Positions 26,674-34,633 of a DNA stretch of 64,000 nucleotides are shown piece by piece. Numbering within the stretch: position 1 is the stretch's first letter; the number at the start of each line of letters is the position of its first letter. A model generated the notes under the pieces. The model searched no databases. It saw only the letters and a list, made by a program, of their open reading frames with translations, and was not told where the DNA came from. A program made the position numbers and the translations under genes. Origin of the DNA: Actinokineospora bangkokensis (GTDB lineage Bacteria; Actinomycetota; Actinomycetes; Mycobacteriales; Pseudonocardiaceae); NCBI RefSeq assembly GCF_001940455.1, contig NZ_MKQR01000016.1, positions 459,000-522,999 of the forward strand, read 5' to 3'.

Positions 26674-28059
26674 ATGATGCTGGAAGTTGCCGCGCTGGGA
26701 CCGAACGGGCCCTACCGCAGCCGCAGGCGCCTGACCGTGCCCGACGCCACGGGCACGGCGGCGGTCGACCTGAGCTGCGTCCCGGGGCTGGTGCTCGCGG
26801 ACTGGGTCCGCACGCTGCGCAGCGCCGAACCGGTGCCCCCGGACGAGGCGCGGGCGGTGCTGGCCAAGGCCGCCGACGTCTTCGAGGCCCAGGACGTGCT
26901 CGGGGACAGCCTCCCGGCGCACGAGCTGCGGGTGGCGACCCTCACCGGGACACCGCTGCCCGTGGTGCGCGAGTGCGACGCGATGATCACCGCGAAGCTG
27001 CGCGACGTGGGCCGGGTGCTCGACCTGGCCACCCCGGCGGGGGCGGGCACCGACGTCGGCGGGCTGCGGCGGGGCGCCGTGTGGTGCAGGCGCGGGGAGG
27101 TGTTCGGCGTCAACGCGGCGGGCAACAGCCCCGGCGTGCACGCGCTGTGGCTGGAGGCGCTGGCCCTGGGCTACCGGGTGGTCGTCCGACCGTCCACCCG
27201 GGACCCGTTGACCGCGCACCGGTTGGTGACCGCGCTCCTCTCGGCGGGCCTGCCGCAGGACCGGCTGGTCCTGGCGCCCGGCGACCACGTGACCGCCGAC
27301 GCCGTCGTCGAGCAGGCCGACCGGGTGCTGCTCTACGGGGGCCAAGCCGTGGTGGACCGGTACCGCGACCGCGCCGACGTCCTCACCCAGGGCCCCGGGC
27401 GCTCCAAGCTCGTCGTCGACGGCGATCACCGCACCGGCCTGGACCTGGCCGCGGCGGGCGTGCTCTACCACGCGGGCACCGCGTGCACCGCCACCACCGG
27501 CGTCCTGGTCACCCGGGAGCACCGCCGGTTCGCCGCGGACCTCGCCGACGCCCTGCGCGGGACCAGCACCGCCGCGCCCTGGCAGGACGACGCCACCCTG
27601 CCCGCGATGCCCGTGGAGCAGGCCGAGGCGCTCGTCGCGGACGTGCTCGCCCGGGTGGAGCCGCGGCAGGTGCGGCTGGCGCCGCGGGTCGAGCGGGTCG
27701 GCGGCACCGGGGCCGCGGTGCTCACCCCGGCTGTGGTCGAGCTCGACGACCCGCGCGACCCCCTGCTGGGCCACGAGGTCCCCTTCCCGTGCGCGTTCGT
27801 GGCGCCGTTCGACCGGTCCGAACCGGACCCGCTGTCGGGCTCGCTGGTGGTCTCCTTCGACACCGACGACCACGACCTGGTGCGGTGGGCCGTGGACCAC
27901 CCGCTGGTGTCCAACGCCTACGTCGGGCACCCGACCTCCTGGCTGCACGCGGACGTGCCCCACGACGGCTTCCTCAGCGAGTTCCTCATGCGCTGCAAGG
28001 GCTTCGCCCGCACCGACCGCCAAGACCCCGCCGCCGAGACCTCTAGGAGTGGCAGATGA
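26674..28059 (+). CDS. LuxC/GriC-like acyl reductase (aldehyde dehydrogenase superfamily)
   Basis: 461 aa, first gene of the aromatic cluster. The ALDH-fold core is readable: GEVFGVNAAGNSPGVHALWL, VVVRPSTRDPLTAHRLV, and the nucleophilic Cys271 in HAGTACTATTG. Weak overall similarity to standard ALDH and the partner ligase downstream suggest it reduces an activated acyl group (acyl-AMP, thioester or acyl-enzyme) to an aldehyde, as LuxC does and as GriC does with GriD in grixazone synthesis. ATGs at 26674 and 26677 are both possible. It overlaps the next gene by ATGA. Confidence 0.75.
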   Translation: MMLEVAALGPNGPYRSRRRLTVPDATGTAAVDLSCVPGLVLADWVRTLRSAEPVPPDEARAVLAKAADVFEAQDVLGDSLPAHELRVATLTGTPLPVVRECDAMITAKLRDVGRVLDLATPAGAGTDVGGLRRGAVWCRRGEVFGVNAAGNSPGVHALWLEALALGYRVVVRPSTRDPLTAHRLVTALLSAGLPQDRLVLAPGDHVTADAVVEQADRVLLYGGQAVVDRYRDRADVLTQGPGRSKLVVDGDHRTGLDLAAAGVLYHAGTACTATTGVLVTREHRRFAADLADALRGTSTAAPWQDDATLPAMPVEQAEALVADVLARVEPRQVRLAPRVERVGGTGAAVLTPAVVELDDPRDPLLGHEVPFPCAFVAPFDRSEPDPLSGSLVVSFDTDDHDLVRWAVDHPLVSNAYVGHPTSWLHADVPHDGFLSEFLMRCKGFARTDRQDPAAETSRSGR

Positions 28060-29366
28060 GAATCAGCTCCCGGCACGACCTGGAGTTCATGGAGCGGATC
28101 CAGCGGGAGGTGACCCGCGCCGACCACGACGACCACTACTACGGCACCAAGCTCGCCGCGGTGTGGGAACGCGCGCGGGAGACCACCGCCTACGCCCACC
28201 TCGGCGCGTACGGCGCGCAGGCGTTCCACGCGCTGCCGCCCACGTCCAAGGACCGGCTCAAGGCGCGGCCCCTGGAGTTCGCCCGCGTCAGCGTCGGTGA
28301 CGCGCTGAAGTACTACCAGACCACCGGCACCACCGGCGTCCCCACACCGACCCCGCGCACGACCCTGGACACCATCGCGAACACCGTCTCGGTGGCCGAG
28401 GCCTGGCGGCCGCTGCTCGGCGGGACCGGGGAGCGCGCGCTCATCCTGCTGCCCTCGGACATCGTCCCCGTGGCGGACCTGATCGTCGGGGTGTGCGAGT
28501 TCCTCGACGTCCCGCACGTGAAGGCCTACCCCTACACCACCGGCATCTCGGACTGGGACCGCATCGAGTCGGTGTGGGAGGTCTTCCAGCCGACCGTGCT
28601 GTTCCTCGCACCCGGTGTGCTGCTCCAGCTCTCCCAGGTCCTCAAGCGCCGCGGGGTGCTGGACCGGATGCGGGCGCCCGTGCGCAAGATCATGCTGCTG
28701 GGCGAGGTGAGCACGCCGGAGCTGCGGGAGATGGTGGGCCGGTGGTGGGGCGCGCGGACCTACGACGCCAGCTACGGCAGCACCGAGAGCGGGACGCTGG
28801 CCGCCGCGTGCCCGCACGACCGGTTGCACCTGCTCAGCGCGTCCAACCACTTCGAGGTCGTCAGCGACGGGGCGGTCGTGCCCGCGCGTGCCGGGGCGAG
28901 CGGCAGGCTCGTCGTCACGCCGCTGAACAACGACGCCCGCCCGCTGCTGCGCCTGGACATGGGGGACGAGGTCAGCCTGGGCGAGGGCTGCCCCTGCGGG
29001 TCGGCGGGCCTGGTGGTGACCGTGCACGGCAGGGGCAGCGACGGCACCCCGGTCAAGGGCGTGCGGGTGCGGACCCGGGACCTGGAGGGGGTCGTCTACG
29101 GGTCCGGGGACGTCCTGGGCTACCTGGTCGAGGTCGACGGCGCGGGCACCTGGGCCCGGCTCGTGCTCGAACGCGACCCCGCGGCCGACCGGGCCACCGA
29201 GGACCAGCGGGTCGAGCAGGTCGGGCTGCGCACCGCCGAGCGGCTCGGCTTCGCCTGGGACGAGGTCCGCTTCGCCAACCGGCTGCCGGTCACGACCAAG
29301 AGCGGCGGATCGCAGAAGAGCTGGAAGCGCTCGAACTTCCGCGTGCTGGAGGAGGTCCCCGCATGA
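28056..29366 (+). CDS. PaaK/GriD-like adenylate-forming ligase
   Basis: 436 aa. Phenylacetate-CoA-ligase-type enzyme with the ATP loop YYQTTGTTGVPTP from residue 86, YDASYGSTESG from residue 236, and a GCPCG cysteine pair late in the protein, ending with the C-terminal domain (KSGGSQKSWKRSNFRV). It should adenylate a carboxylic, probably aromatic, acid. ATGA overlap with both neighbours implies tight coupling with the acyl reductase, the GriC/GriD arrangement for carboxylic acid reduction. Confidence 0.78.
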   Translation: MRISSRHDLEFMERIQREVTRADHDDHYYGTKLAAVWERARETTAYAHLGAYGAQAFHALPPTSKDRLKARPLEFARVSVGDALKYYQTTGTTGVPTPTPRTTLDTIANTVSVAEAWRPLLGGTGERALILLPSDIVPVADLIVGVCEFLDVPHVKAYPYTTGISDWDRIESVWEVFQPTVLFLAPGVLLQLSQVLKRRGVLDRMRAPVRKIMLLGEVSTPELREMVGRWWGARTYDASYGSTESGTLAAACPHDRLHLLSASNHFEVVSDGAVVPARAGASGRLVVTPLNNDARPLLRLDMGDEVSLGEGCPCGSAGLVVTVHGRGSDGTPVKGVRVRTRDLEGVVYGSGDVLGYLVEVDGAGTWARLVLERDPAADRATEDQRVEQVGLRTAERLGFAWDEVRFANRLPVTTKSGGSQKSWKRSNFRVLEEVPA

Positions 29367-31084
29367 CCAGCGACGCGCTGCTCGACCCCGTGCCCGTCGT
29401 CTCCGGTGAGTCCGACCTGTGGTGCACCTACGCCGCCGTGCGCACCCTGCGCTGGCTGGACCGCACCGCGGACCTGCCCGACCCGGGCGCGGTCGCGGGC
29501 TTCCTGGCGTCCCGGCGCAACGCCGACGGCGGGTACGCGTGGTCGGCGGGCATGAACTCCGACGCCTGGGCCACCTACTACTGCACCCAGGCCGTGCGCG
29601 ACCTCGGCGGCTCGGTGCCGTCGGAGGCCACCCACCCCAGCTCGGGGTGGGTGCTGGGCACGCACAACCCCGACGGCGGGTTCGCCATGACGCCCGGCCA
29701 GGCCTCCGACGTGTGGGCCACCTACTACGCCGTGCGGACCCTCGTCGAGGTGCACGGCGAGACCCCGCCGGAGTCCGTGCTGGGCTGGCTCGGCGGCCTG
29801 CAGGCCGCCGACGGCGGGTTGACCTGGAGCCCGGCGCACGCGGTCGGCGGCACCTCCGACGTGCGGGCCTGCTACTACGCCATCACCGCCTGGTCGACGA
29901 TGACCGGCGGCACCGGCCCGCTGCCCTGGGACCGCGAGCGGCTGCTCGGCTGGTTGCGCGGCAAGCAGGGCGCGTCCGGCGGGTTCACCTTCCAGGACGG
30001 CGACGGCACCGACTGCCTGTGGGCCACCTTCCGCGCGACCAGCGCCCTGCGCAGGCTCGGCGCCGACCCGCGCGACCGCGACGGCTGCGTCGCCTGGATC
30101 CGCGGCAGGCTCGCCGCGGACGGGTCCTTCACCCGCTGGCCGGGCTACCCGGTGCAGGACGTCTGGGCGGCGTTCTGCGGCGTCGGGTCGCTGCGCGAAC
30201 TCGGTGACGACACCCGCGACCTCGCCGACCGCGTGGTCCGGGCGGTGCTGTCGTTCCGGGTCGGTTCCGGCGGCTTCACCTACCGCGACCCGCGGCGCGC
30301 CGCCGACGTGCTGACCACGTCGGCGCACCTGCTGTCGGGCCGGCTCGGGGAGGCGGACCGGCACCGGGCGCTGCGGTGGATGGGCTCCTGCGTGCTGCCC
30401 AACGAGGACGGCGTGATGTACATGCCCGGCCGGGGCAGCGAGGTCCGCTGCACCCTGTGGGCGCTCAGCGCGGGCGCGCTGGCCGAGGACGGCGCGGCGC
30501 TCGCCCGGGTCGGCGATTGGTTGGTCACCAGCATCCAGAACCCCGACGGCGGTTTCGGCTACTGGGAAGGCCGCGCTTCGGACGTCGTGTCGACCTGCGC
30601 CGCCGCCGAGGTGCTGCACCTGGTCGGTGAGGAACCCGGCACGCCGGTGATGAAGGCGCTCGCGGGGTTCGCGGCGTCCTGCGAGGTCGCCCCCGGCGAG
30701 TTCGCGAACGTGCCGGGCGGCAGCCCCGCGCTGCGCCCGACGCTGCAAGCCCTGCGCGCCCTGCGCCGGGCGGGTGCGGCCGACGCCGGGGCCGCCGCGG
30801 CCGCGCTGGAGCGCCACCGGGTGCGCGGCGGCGGGTTCGCCAACGAGGGCAGGCGGCTGCCCGACCTGCTCAGCACCTACGAGGCCGTGCTGACCGCCGA
30901 CGCGTTCGGCCTGGAGGTCGACCTCGACCACCTGCGCCGGTTCGTCGACCGCGTGCGGGTGGGCGCCGGGTCCGCGTGGACGCCGCTGGTGCGCGTCAGC
31001 GGCGGTCCGCTGGCCGACTGCCTGGGCGCGCGCCTGGACCTGCGCCTGGCGGGTGAGCCGCTGCCCGCCCTGACCATCTCCTGA
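29363..31084 (+). CDS. Toroid-repeat protein, prenyltransferase/squalene cyclase-like
   Basis: 573 aa built from about ten repeats of 45-50 residues, each with a Gly-Gly-Phe/Tyr turn and an SDVWATYYAVRTL-like helix: the alpha/alpha barrel of squalene-hopene cyclases, class II terpene cyclases and protein prenyltransferase beta subunits. The class II cyclase acid motif DxDD is absent (the nearest is ELGDDTRD in a loop), and I see no D-x-C plus His zinc set of prenyltransferases. It overlaps its upstream neighbour by 4 bp. Its role in the cluster is unknown: a cyclase or a scaffold is possible. Confidence 0.72.
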   Translation: MTSDALLDPVPVVSGESDLWCTYAAVRTLRWLDRTADLPDPGAVAGFLASRRNADGGYAWSAGMNSDAWATYYCTQAVRDLGGSVPSEATHPSSGWVLGTHNPDGGFAMTPGQASDVWATYYAVRTLVEVHGETPPESVLGWLGGLQAADGGLTWSPAHAVGGTSDVRACYYAITAWSTMTGGTGPLPWDRERLLGWLRGKQGASGGFTFQDGDGTDCLWATFRATSALRRLGADPRDRDGCVAWIRGRLAADGSFTRWPGYPVQDVWAAFCGVGSLRELGDDTRDLADRVVRAVLSFRVGSGGFTYRDPRRAADVLTTSAHLLSGRLGEADRHRALRWMGSCVLPNEDGVMYMPGRGSEVRCTLWALSAGALAEDGAALARVGDWLVTSIQNPDGGFGYWEGRASDVVSTCAAAEVLHLVGEEPGTPVMKALAGFAASCEVAPGEFANVPGGSPALRPTLQALRALRRAGAADAGAAAAALERHRVRGGGFANEGRRLPDLLSTYEAVLTADAFGLEVDLDHLRRFVDRVRVGAGSAWTPLVRVSGGPLADCLGARLDLRLAGEPLPALTIS

Positions 31085-31097
31085 GAGGGGTACGACC

Positions 31098-31520
31098 GTG
31101 CCGACCGTGGAAGTGACCAGCCCGCCGCTGACCCCGTCCGCCCGGCTGCGGGCCGCCGTGCGGCTGACCCGGTGGTTCGCCGCCCGGGGCTCGGACCCCG
31201 CGCACGTGGTCGTGCAGTTCCGCCCGGCGGAGCCGATGGCCTGCTTCGCGGGCGGGGTGCCGCTGAGCCGGTTCGAGGACGCGGCGGGTGAGCAGCGCGC
31301 GGCGGCGTGGGCGTTGGCGGTGTGCCACGTGCACCGCGACCGGGGCCCCGACTACCTGGCCGGCCTGGCCGAGGAGGTCCGCGCGGCGCTCGGGGTGGTC
31401 GACGGCCACTGCGTGGTGCGCTGCGAGCCCACCGACCCCGAGCGCGTGTTCTCCCTGCAAGACGGACAGATGACCGACAGCAGCCCCGCACTCGTGGGCG
31501 CCGCACAGGAAGGCCGTTGA
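31098..31520 (+). CDS. Tautomerase (MIF/4-OT)-like small protein
   Basis: 140 aa. After removal of the initiator the chain would start with Pro (VPTVEV), as required for the catalytic N-terminal proline of tautomerase-superfamily enzymes. The strand AHVVVQFRPAEPMACFAGG resembles the MIF pattern of hydrophobic strand, Pro, then Met-Ala-x-GG, and a second helix/strand pair (YLAGLAEEVRAALG, CVVRCEPTDPERVF) fits the duplicated beta-alpha-beta fold. The assignment is by eye and moderate. GTG 31098 after GAGAGGGG. It would isomerise enol/keto or related intermediates. Confidence 0.5.
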   Translation: MPTVEVTSPPLTPSARLRAAVRLTRWFAARGSDPAHVVVQFRPAEPMACFAGGVPLSRFEDAAGEQRAAAWALAVCHVHRDRGPDYLAGLAEEVRAALGVVDGHCVVRCEPTDPERVFSLQDGQMTDSSPALVGAAQEGR

Positions 31521-31523
31521 GCC

Positions 31524-31802
31524 ATGAGCACCACGACCACCGACCTGACCGAGACCACCGCCCGGGTGCGGGCCGTGCTGGAGCGGCGCTTCGGCGACGC
31601 GGGCCGCACCGTCGGGGCCACGGCCGACCTGGCCACCGCCCTGCCCAACTTCGACAGCCTGGCGGCGCTGGAGTTCGTCACCGCCGTCGAGGACGAGTTC
31701 GGCGTGGAGGTCGACTTCGTCGGCGACGACGTGCGCTACAGCTTCAGCACCGTGGACCGGGTCGTGGAGTACGTGGTCGAGCGCCTGGAGGACGCGGGGT
31801 GA
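31524..31802 (+). CDS. Acyl carrier protein
   Basis: 92 aa. The phosphopantetheine site is NFDSLAALEFVTAVEDEFG with Ser45 modified; the helix II residues and the acidic surface are typical of free-standing ACPs. It starts 3 bp after the tautomerase-like gene with AGGAAGG upstream and overlaps the adenylating enzyme by GTGA. It probably carries the aryl-acyl group loaded by that enzyme. No phosphopantetheinyl transferase is encoded nearby, so a host enzyme must activate it. Confidence 0.9.
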   Translation: MSTTTTDLTETTARVRAVLERRFGDAGRTVGATADLATALPNFDSLAALEFVTAVEDEFGVEVDFVGDDVRYSFSTVDRVVEYVVERLEDAG

Positions 31803-32815
31803 CCGACGTGGACGCGCAGGTGGTGTTCGAGACCTCCGGCAGCACCGGCCCCTCGCGCCGGTGGGTGCGCACCGGCGCCCAGATGCGGGCGGAGGTCGAG
31901 GTGGTGTCCGGGCGCACCACCGGCGAGGTCGACCTCGTCATCAACTACTCCCCGCCGCGGCACCTGTTCGGGGCGCTGTTCGGCGAATGGCTGCCGCGCC
32001 TGCGCGGTGTGCCCGCGGTGCAGGCGTGGGAGAGGCCCTTCGAGTTCCCCGACGTGCCCGCGGGCGCCCGCCTGCTGGTGGTGTGCGTGCCGATCGCGTG
32101 GGACCTGCTGCGCCGCAACCGGCGCACGCTGGAGCGCGCGCGGTCGGTGGTCGCGCTGCACAGCTCGGCGGCCCCGCCCCCGGCAGCGCGCCAACTCGTG
32201 GCGGACACCGGGATGGTCGCGCACGAGATCCTCGGCTCGACCGAGACCGGGGGGATCGCGCACCGCCCCCTCGACCCGTCGGCGCCGTGGCAGGTCCTCC
32301 CGGACGTGACCGTCGCGCACGACCGCGGCGACGACGCGGGCCCGCACCGGCTGGTGGTGCGCGGCCCGAGGTTGGCCCGCCGGGAGCAGGACCCGGCACC
32401 GCCCGCCAGCTGGGCCACCGGCGACCTCGTGGAGTTCACCGGGCCGGGACGGTTCCGGCTGCTGGGCAGGGAGTCCGACCTGGTGAAGGTCAACGGGGTC
32501 AAGGTGCACCTGGCCCAGGTCGAGCGGCAGCTCGGCGCGCGGCTGCCGGGCGCGCGGTGCGTCCCGGTGCCCGCTCCGCGCGATCCGCTGGCGGGCGAGG
32601 GCTACGCGGTGTTCTGGGCGAGCCGGGGACCGCGGCTGGGGGCCGCGGACATCCGGCGCGCGCTGCACGGGCTGCCCAGCCCGGTCCGCGTGGTCGAGCT
32701 GCCGAGCATCCCCACGACGCCGAGCGGGAAGCCGGACCGGCAGGCGCTCGGTCGCGCCCTGGCCGCGCGACCCGCCGCCCCGGCGGGCACCCGGGGAGGT
32801 GACCAGCACCGGTGA
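31799..32815 (+). CDS. N-terminally short adenylate-forming enzyme (acyl-ACP ligase-like)
   Basis: 338 aa, against 500 or more for the family. It begins almost directly at the ATP loop FETSGSTGPSRRW, keeps HEILGSTETGGIAHR, the hinge region with GRESDLVKVNGVKV, and the catalytic Lys of TTPSGKPDRQAL at the end. Only the N-terminal subdomain is missing. Such short ligases with a neighbouring ACP (for example in xanthomonadin and aryl polyene clusters) load aromatic acids on the ACP. GTGA overlaps on both sides couple it to the ACP and the reductase. Confidence 0.75.
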   Translation: MTDVDAQVVFETSGSTGPSRRWVRTGAQMRAEVEVVSGRTTGEVDLVINYSPPRHLFGALFGEWLPRLRGVPAVQAWERPFEFPDVPAGARLLVVCVPIAWDLLRRNRRTLERARSVVALHSSAAPPPAARQLVADTGMVAHEILGSTETGGIAHRPLDPSAPWQVLPDVTVAHDRGDDAGPHRLVVRGPRLARREQDPAPPASWATGDLVEFTGPGRFRLLGRESDLVKVNGVKVHLAQVERQLGARLPGARCVPVPAPRDPLAGEGYAVFWASRGPRLGAADIRRALHGLPSPVRVVELPSIPTTPSGKPDRQALGRALAARPAAPAGTRGGDQHR

Positions 32816-33558
32816 GCAGGTTGATCGTGATCACCGGCGCGAGCGCCGGGATCGGCAAGGCGACCGCGCACCGCTTCGCCGCCAACGGCGACGCGGTCCT
32901 GATGGTCGGCAGGCGCGAGACCGCCCTCGCCGCCGCGGGCGACGAACTGCGCGCGGCGGTGGGCGGTGCCGACGTCCGCCACGTCGCCCTCGACATGGGC
33001 GAGGTGGACTCGGTGCCCGCGCTCCAGGACGCGGTCGCGGCCACCGGGCTGCCCGTCCACGGGCTGCTCTGCTGCGCCGGGGGCACCGCGGGCACCGGCG
33101 AGGGCGTCAAGGCCGTCCTGTCGGAGTGGGACGAGGCCTACCGGACGAACGTGCTCACCGCCGTGCTGGCCACCGAGGGCTTGGTGGACCAGCTGGCCGA
33201 TGGTGCGAGCGTCGTGCTCTACAGCTCCATCGCCGCCTACCGCGGCTCCGGCGGCACCGGCGCCTACGGGGCCGCGAAGGCGGCGCTGCACTCCTACGTC
33301 CACACCCTCGCCAACCGGCTGGGACCGCGGCGGATCACCGCCAACGCGATCGCCCCCGGGTACGTCGCCGAGACCGACTTCTTCGACGGGGCCATCGACC
33401 CCGACCGCGAGGCCGCGCTGGTCCGCCAGTCCGTGGTGGGTCGCGCGGGCGTCCCCGGCGACGTCGCGGGACTGGCGTTCTACCTGTGCTCGCCCGAGGC
33501 GGCTTACGTGACGTCCCAGATCATCCAAGTCAACGGCGGTCAGCGCCACGGCGTGTGA
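32812..33558 (+). CDS. Short-chain dehydrogenase/reductase (FabG-like)
   Basis: 248 aa. Cofactor motif ITGASAGIGKATA, NAG-type region CCAGGTAG, the Ser of YSSIAAYRGS, and Tyr152/Lys156 in YGAAK make a complete classical SDR active site. An NGG near the C-terminus is as in FabG. It could reduce a ketone or the aldehyde formed by the acyl reductase, or an ACP-bound keto group. GTG 32812 overlaps the upstream stop (GTGA). Confidence 0.88.
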   Translation: MSRLIVITGASAGIGKATAHRFAANGDAVLMVGRRETALAAAGDELRAAVGGADVRHVALDMGEVDSVPALQDAVAATGLPVHGLLCCAGGTAGTGEGVKAVLSEWDEAYRTNVLTAVLATEGLVDQLADGASVVLYSSIAAYRGSGGTGAYGAAKAALHSYVHTLANRLGPRRITANAIAPGYVAETDFFDGAIDPDREAALVRQSVVGRAGVPGDVAGLAFYLCSPEAAYVTSQIIQVNGGQRHGV

Positions 33559-33583
33559 GCCGACGAACCAGGAAGGGGAACCG

Positions 33584-34630
33584 ATGCCCTCCCGCGAACA
33601 GGCGGACCGGCACATCCAGGACATGATGCGCTGGCACTTCACCCCGGAGACCGGGTCGCGCTTCTGGCTGGACCGCAAGGACCGGCTCGGCTTCGACCCC
33701 GTCGCGGACATCCGGACGGTCGACGACGTCCTGCGCTTCCCCAACCTGGTCGACGAACTGCGCGACGTGCCCGTGGCCGACCTCATCCCGCGCGGGCTCG
33801 GCCCGGACGAGAAGGTGTTCGCCGTCTACGACAGCGGCGGCACCTCCGGCGCCCCGAAGCGCTTCGTGATGTTCGAGAGCTGGTTCGACGAGTACATGGC
33901 CTGGGAGAACTCGCACTACACCCAGGACGTCCGGGGCAACGCCCTGTCGCTGGGACCGACCGGCCCGCACATGCTCGGCGACTACTCCAAGCGCATCGCC
34001 GAGGCGCGCGGGGGCATCCGGTTCGCGATCGACCTGGACCCGAGGTGGGTCAAGCACCTGATCGCCGCCGGGGACACCGCGGGCGCCAAGGCCTACGTGG
34101 AGCACCTGGTGGACCAGGCGGAACTGGTGCTGGCCTCGCAGGACATCGCCATCCTGGTCGCCACCCCGCCGCTGCTGGCCAAGCTGGCCGAGCGCGGGTC
34201 GACCAGGGCGCTGGTGGCCGACAAGGTGCGCCTGGTCATCTGGACCGGCGCGCACATGGACCCGGACACCCTGGACCACCTGGCGTCCTCGGTCTTCCCC
34301 AAGGCCCAGTTCCGCGGTTCCTACGGCAGCACCACGGTCCTGAGCGGGACGGTCCAGCGGGAGGACCCGACCGGGGAGGTCACGTTCGACTCGTACGCCC
34401 CGCAGGTGTTCTACCGGGTCGTCGACCCGCGGACCCGGCAGCCGGTGGAGTACGGCGAGGAGGGCGCGGTGGTGATGAACTACATCACCAGGTACGGCCT
34501 GGTGCCCAACAGCCTGGAGCGCGACCTCGCCACGCGCGTGCCGAGCGCGTCGGGCGTCGGTGACTCCCTGCGCGACATCCACCCCGTCCAGGAGATGAAC
34601 GGCCAGCGGATGATCGAGGGCGTGTACTGA
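33584..34630 (+). CDS. PaaK-like adenylating protein lacking the C-terminal domain
   Basis: 348 aa. The ATP loop VYDSGGTSGAPKRFVMF and the FRGSYGSTT motif show an adenylate-forming N-domain, and YGEEGAVVMNYIT leads to the hinge, but the protein ends about 20 residues after it. The C-terminal domain with the catalytic lysine is missing, so it may do only one half reaction, or act with another protein. The neighbouring gene at 31799 lacks the opposite end. ATG after AAGGGGAA; the next gene starts 3 bp downstream. Confidence 0.72.
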   Translation: MPSREQADRHIQDMMRWHFTPETGSRFWLDRKDRLGFDPVADIRTVDDVLRFPNLVDELRDVPVADLIPRGLGPDEKVFAVYDSGGTSGAPKRFVMFESWFDEYMAWENSHYTQDVRGNALSLGPTGPHMLGDYSKRIAEARGGIRFAIDLDPRWVKHLIAAGDTAGAKAYVEHLVDQAELVLASQDIAILVATPPLLAKLAERGSTRALVADKVRLVIWTGAHMDPDTLDHLASSVFPKAQFRGSYGSTTVLSGTVQREDPTGEVTFDSYAPQVFYRVVDPRTRQPVEYGEEGAVVMNYITRYGLVPNSLERDLATRVPSASGVGDSLRDIHPVQEMNGQRMIEGVY

Positions 34631-34633
34631 CCC

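Noticed and set aside
30170..30240. ELGDDTRD in the toroid protein as a class II cyclase DxDD motif
   Set aside because: The first Asp of DxDD is missing and the segment lies in an ordinary inter-repeat loop, so terpene cyclisation is not supported.
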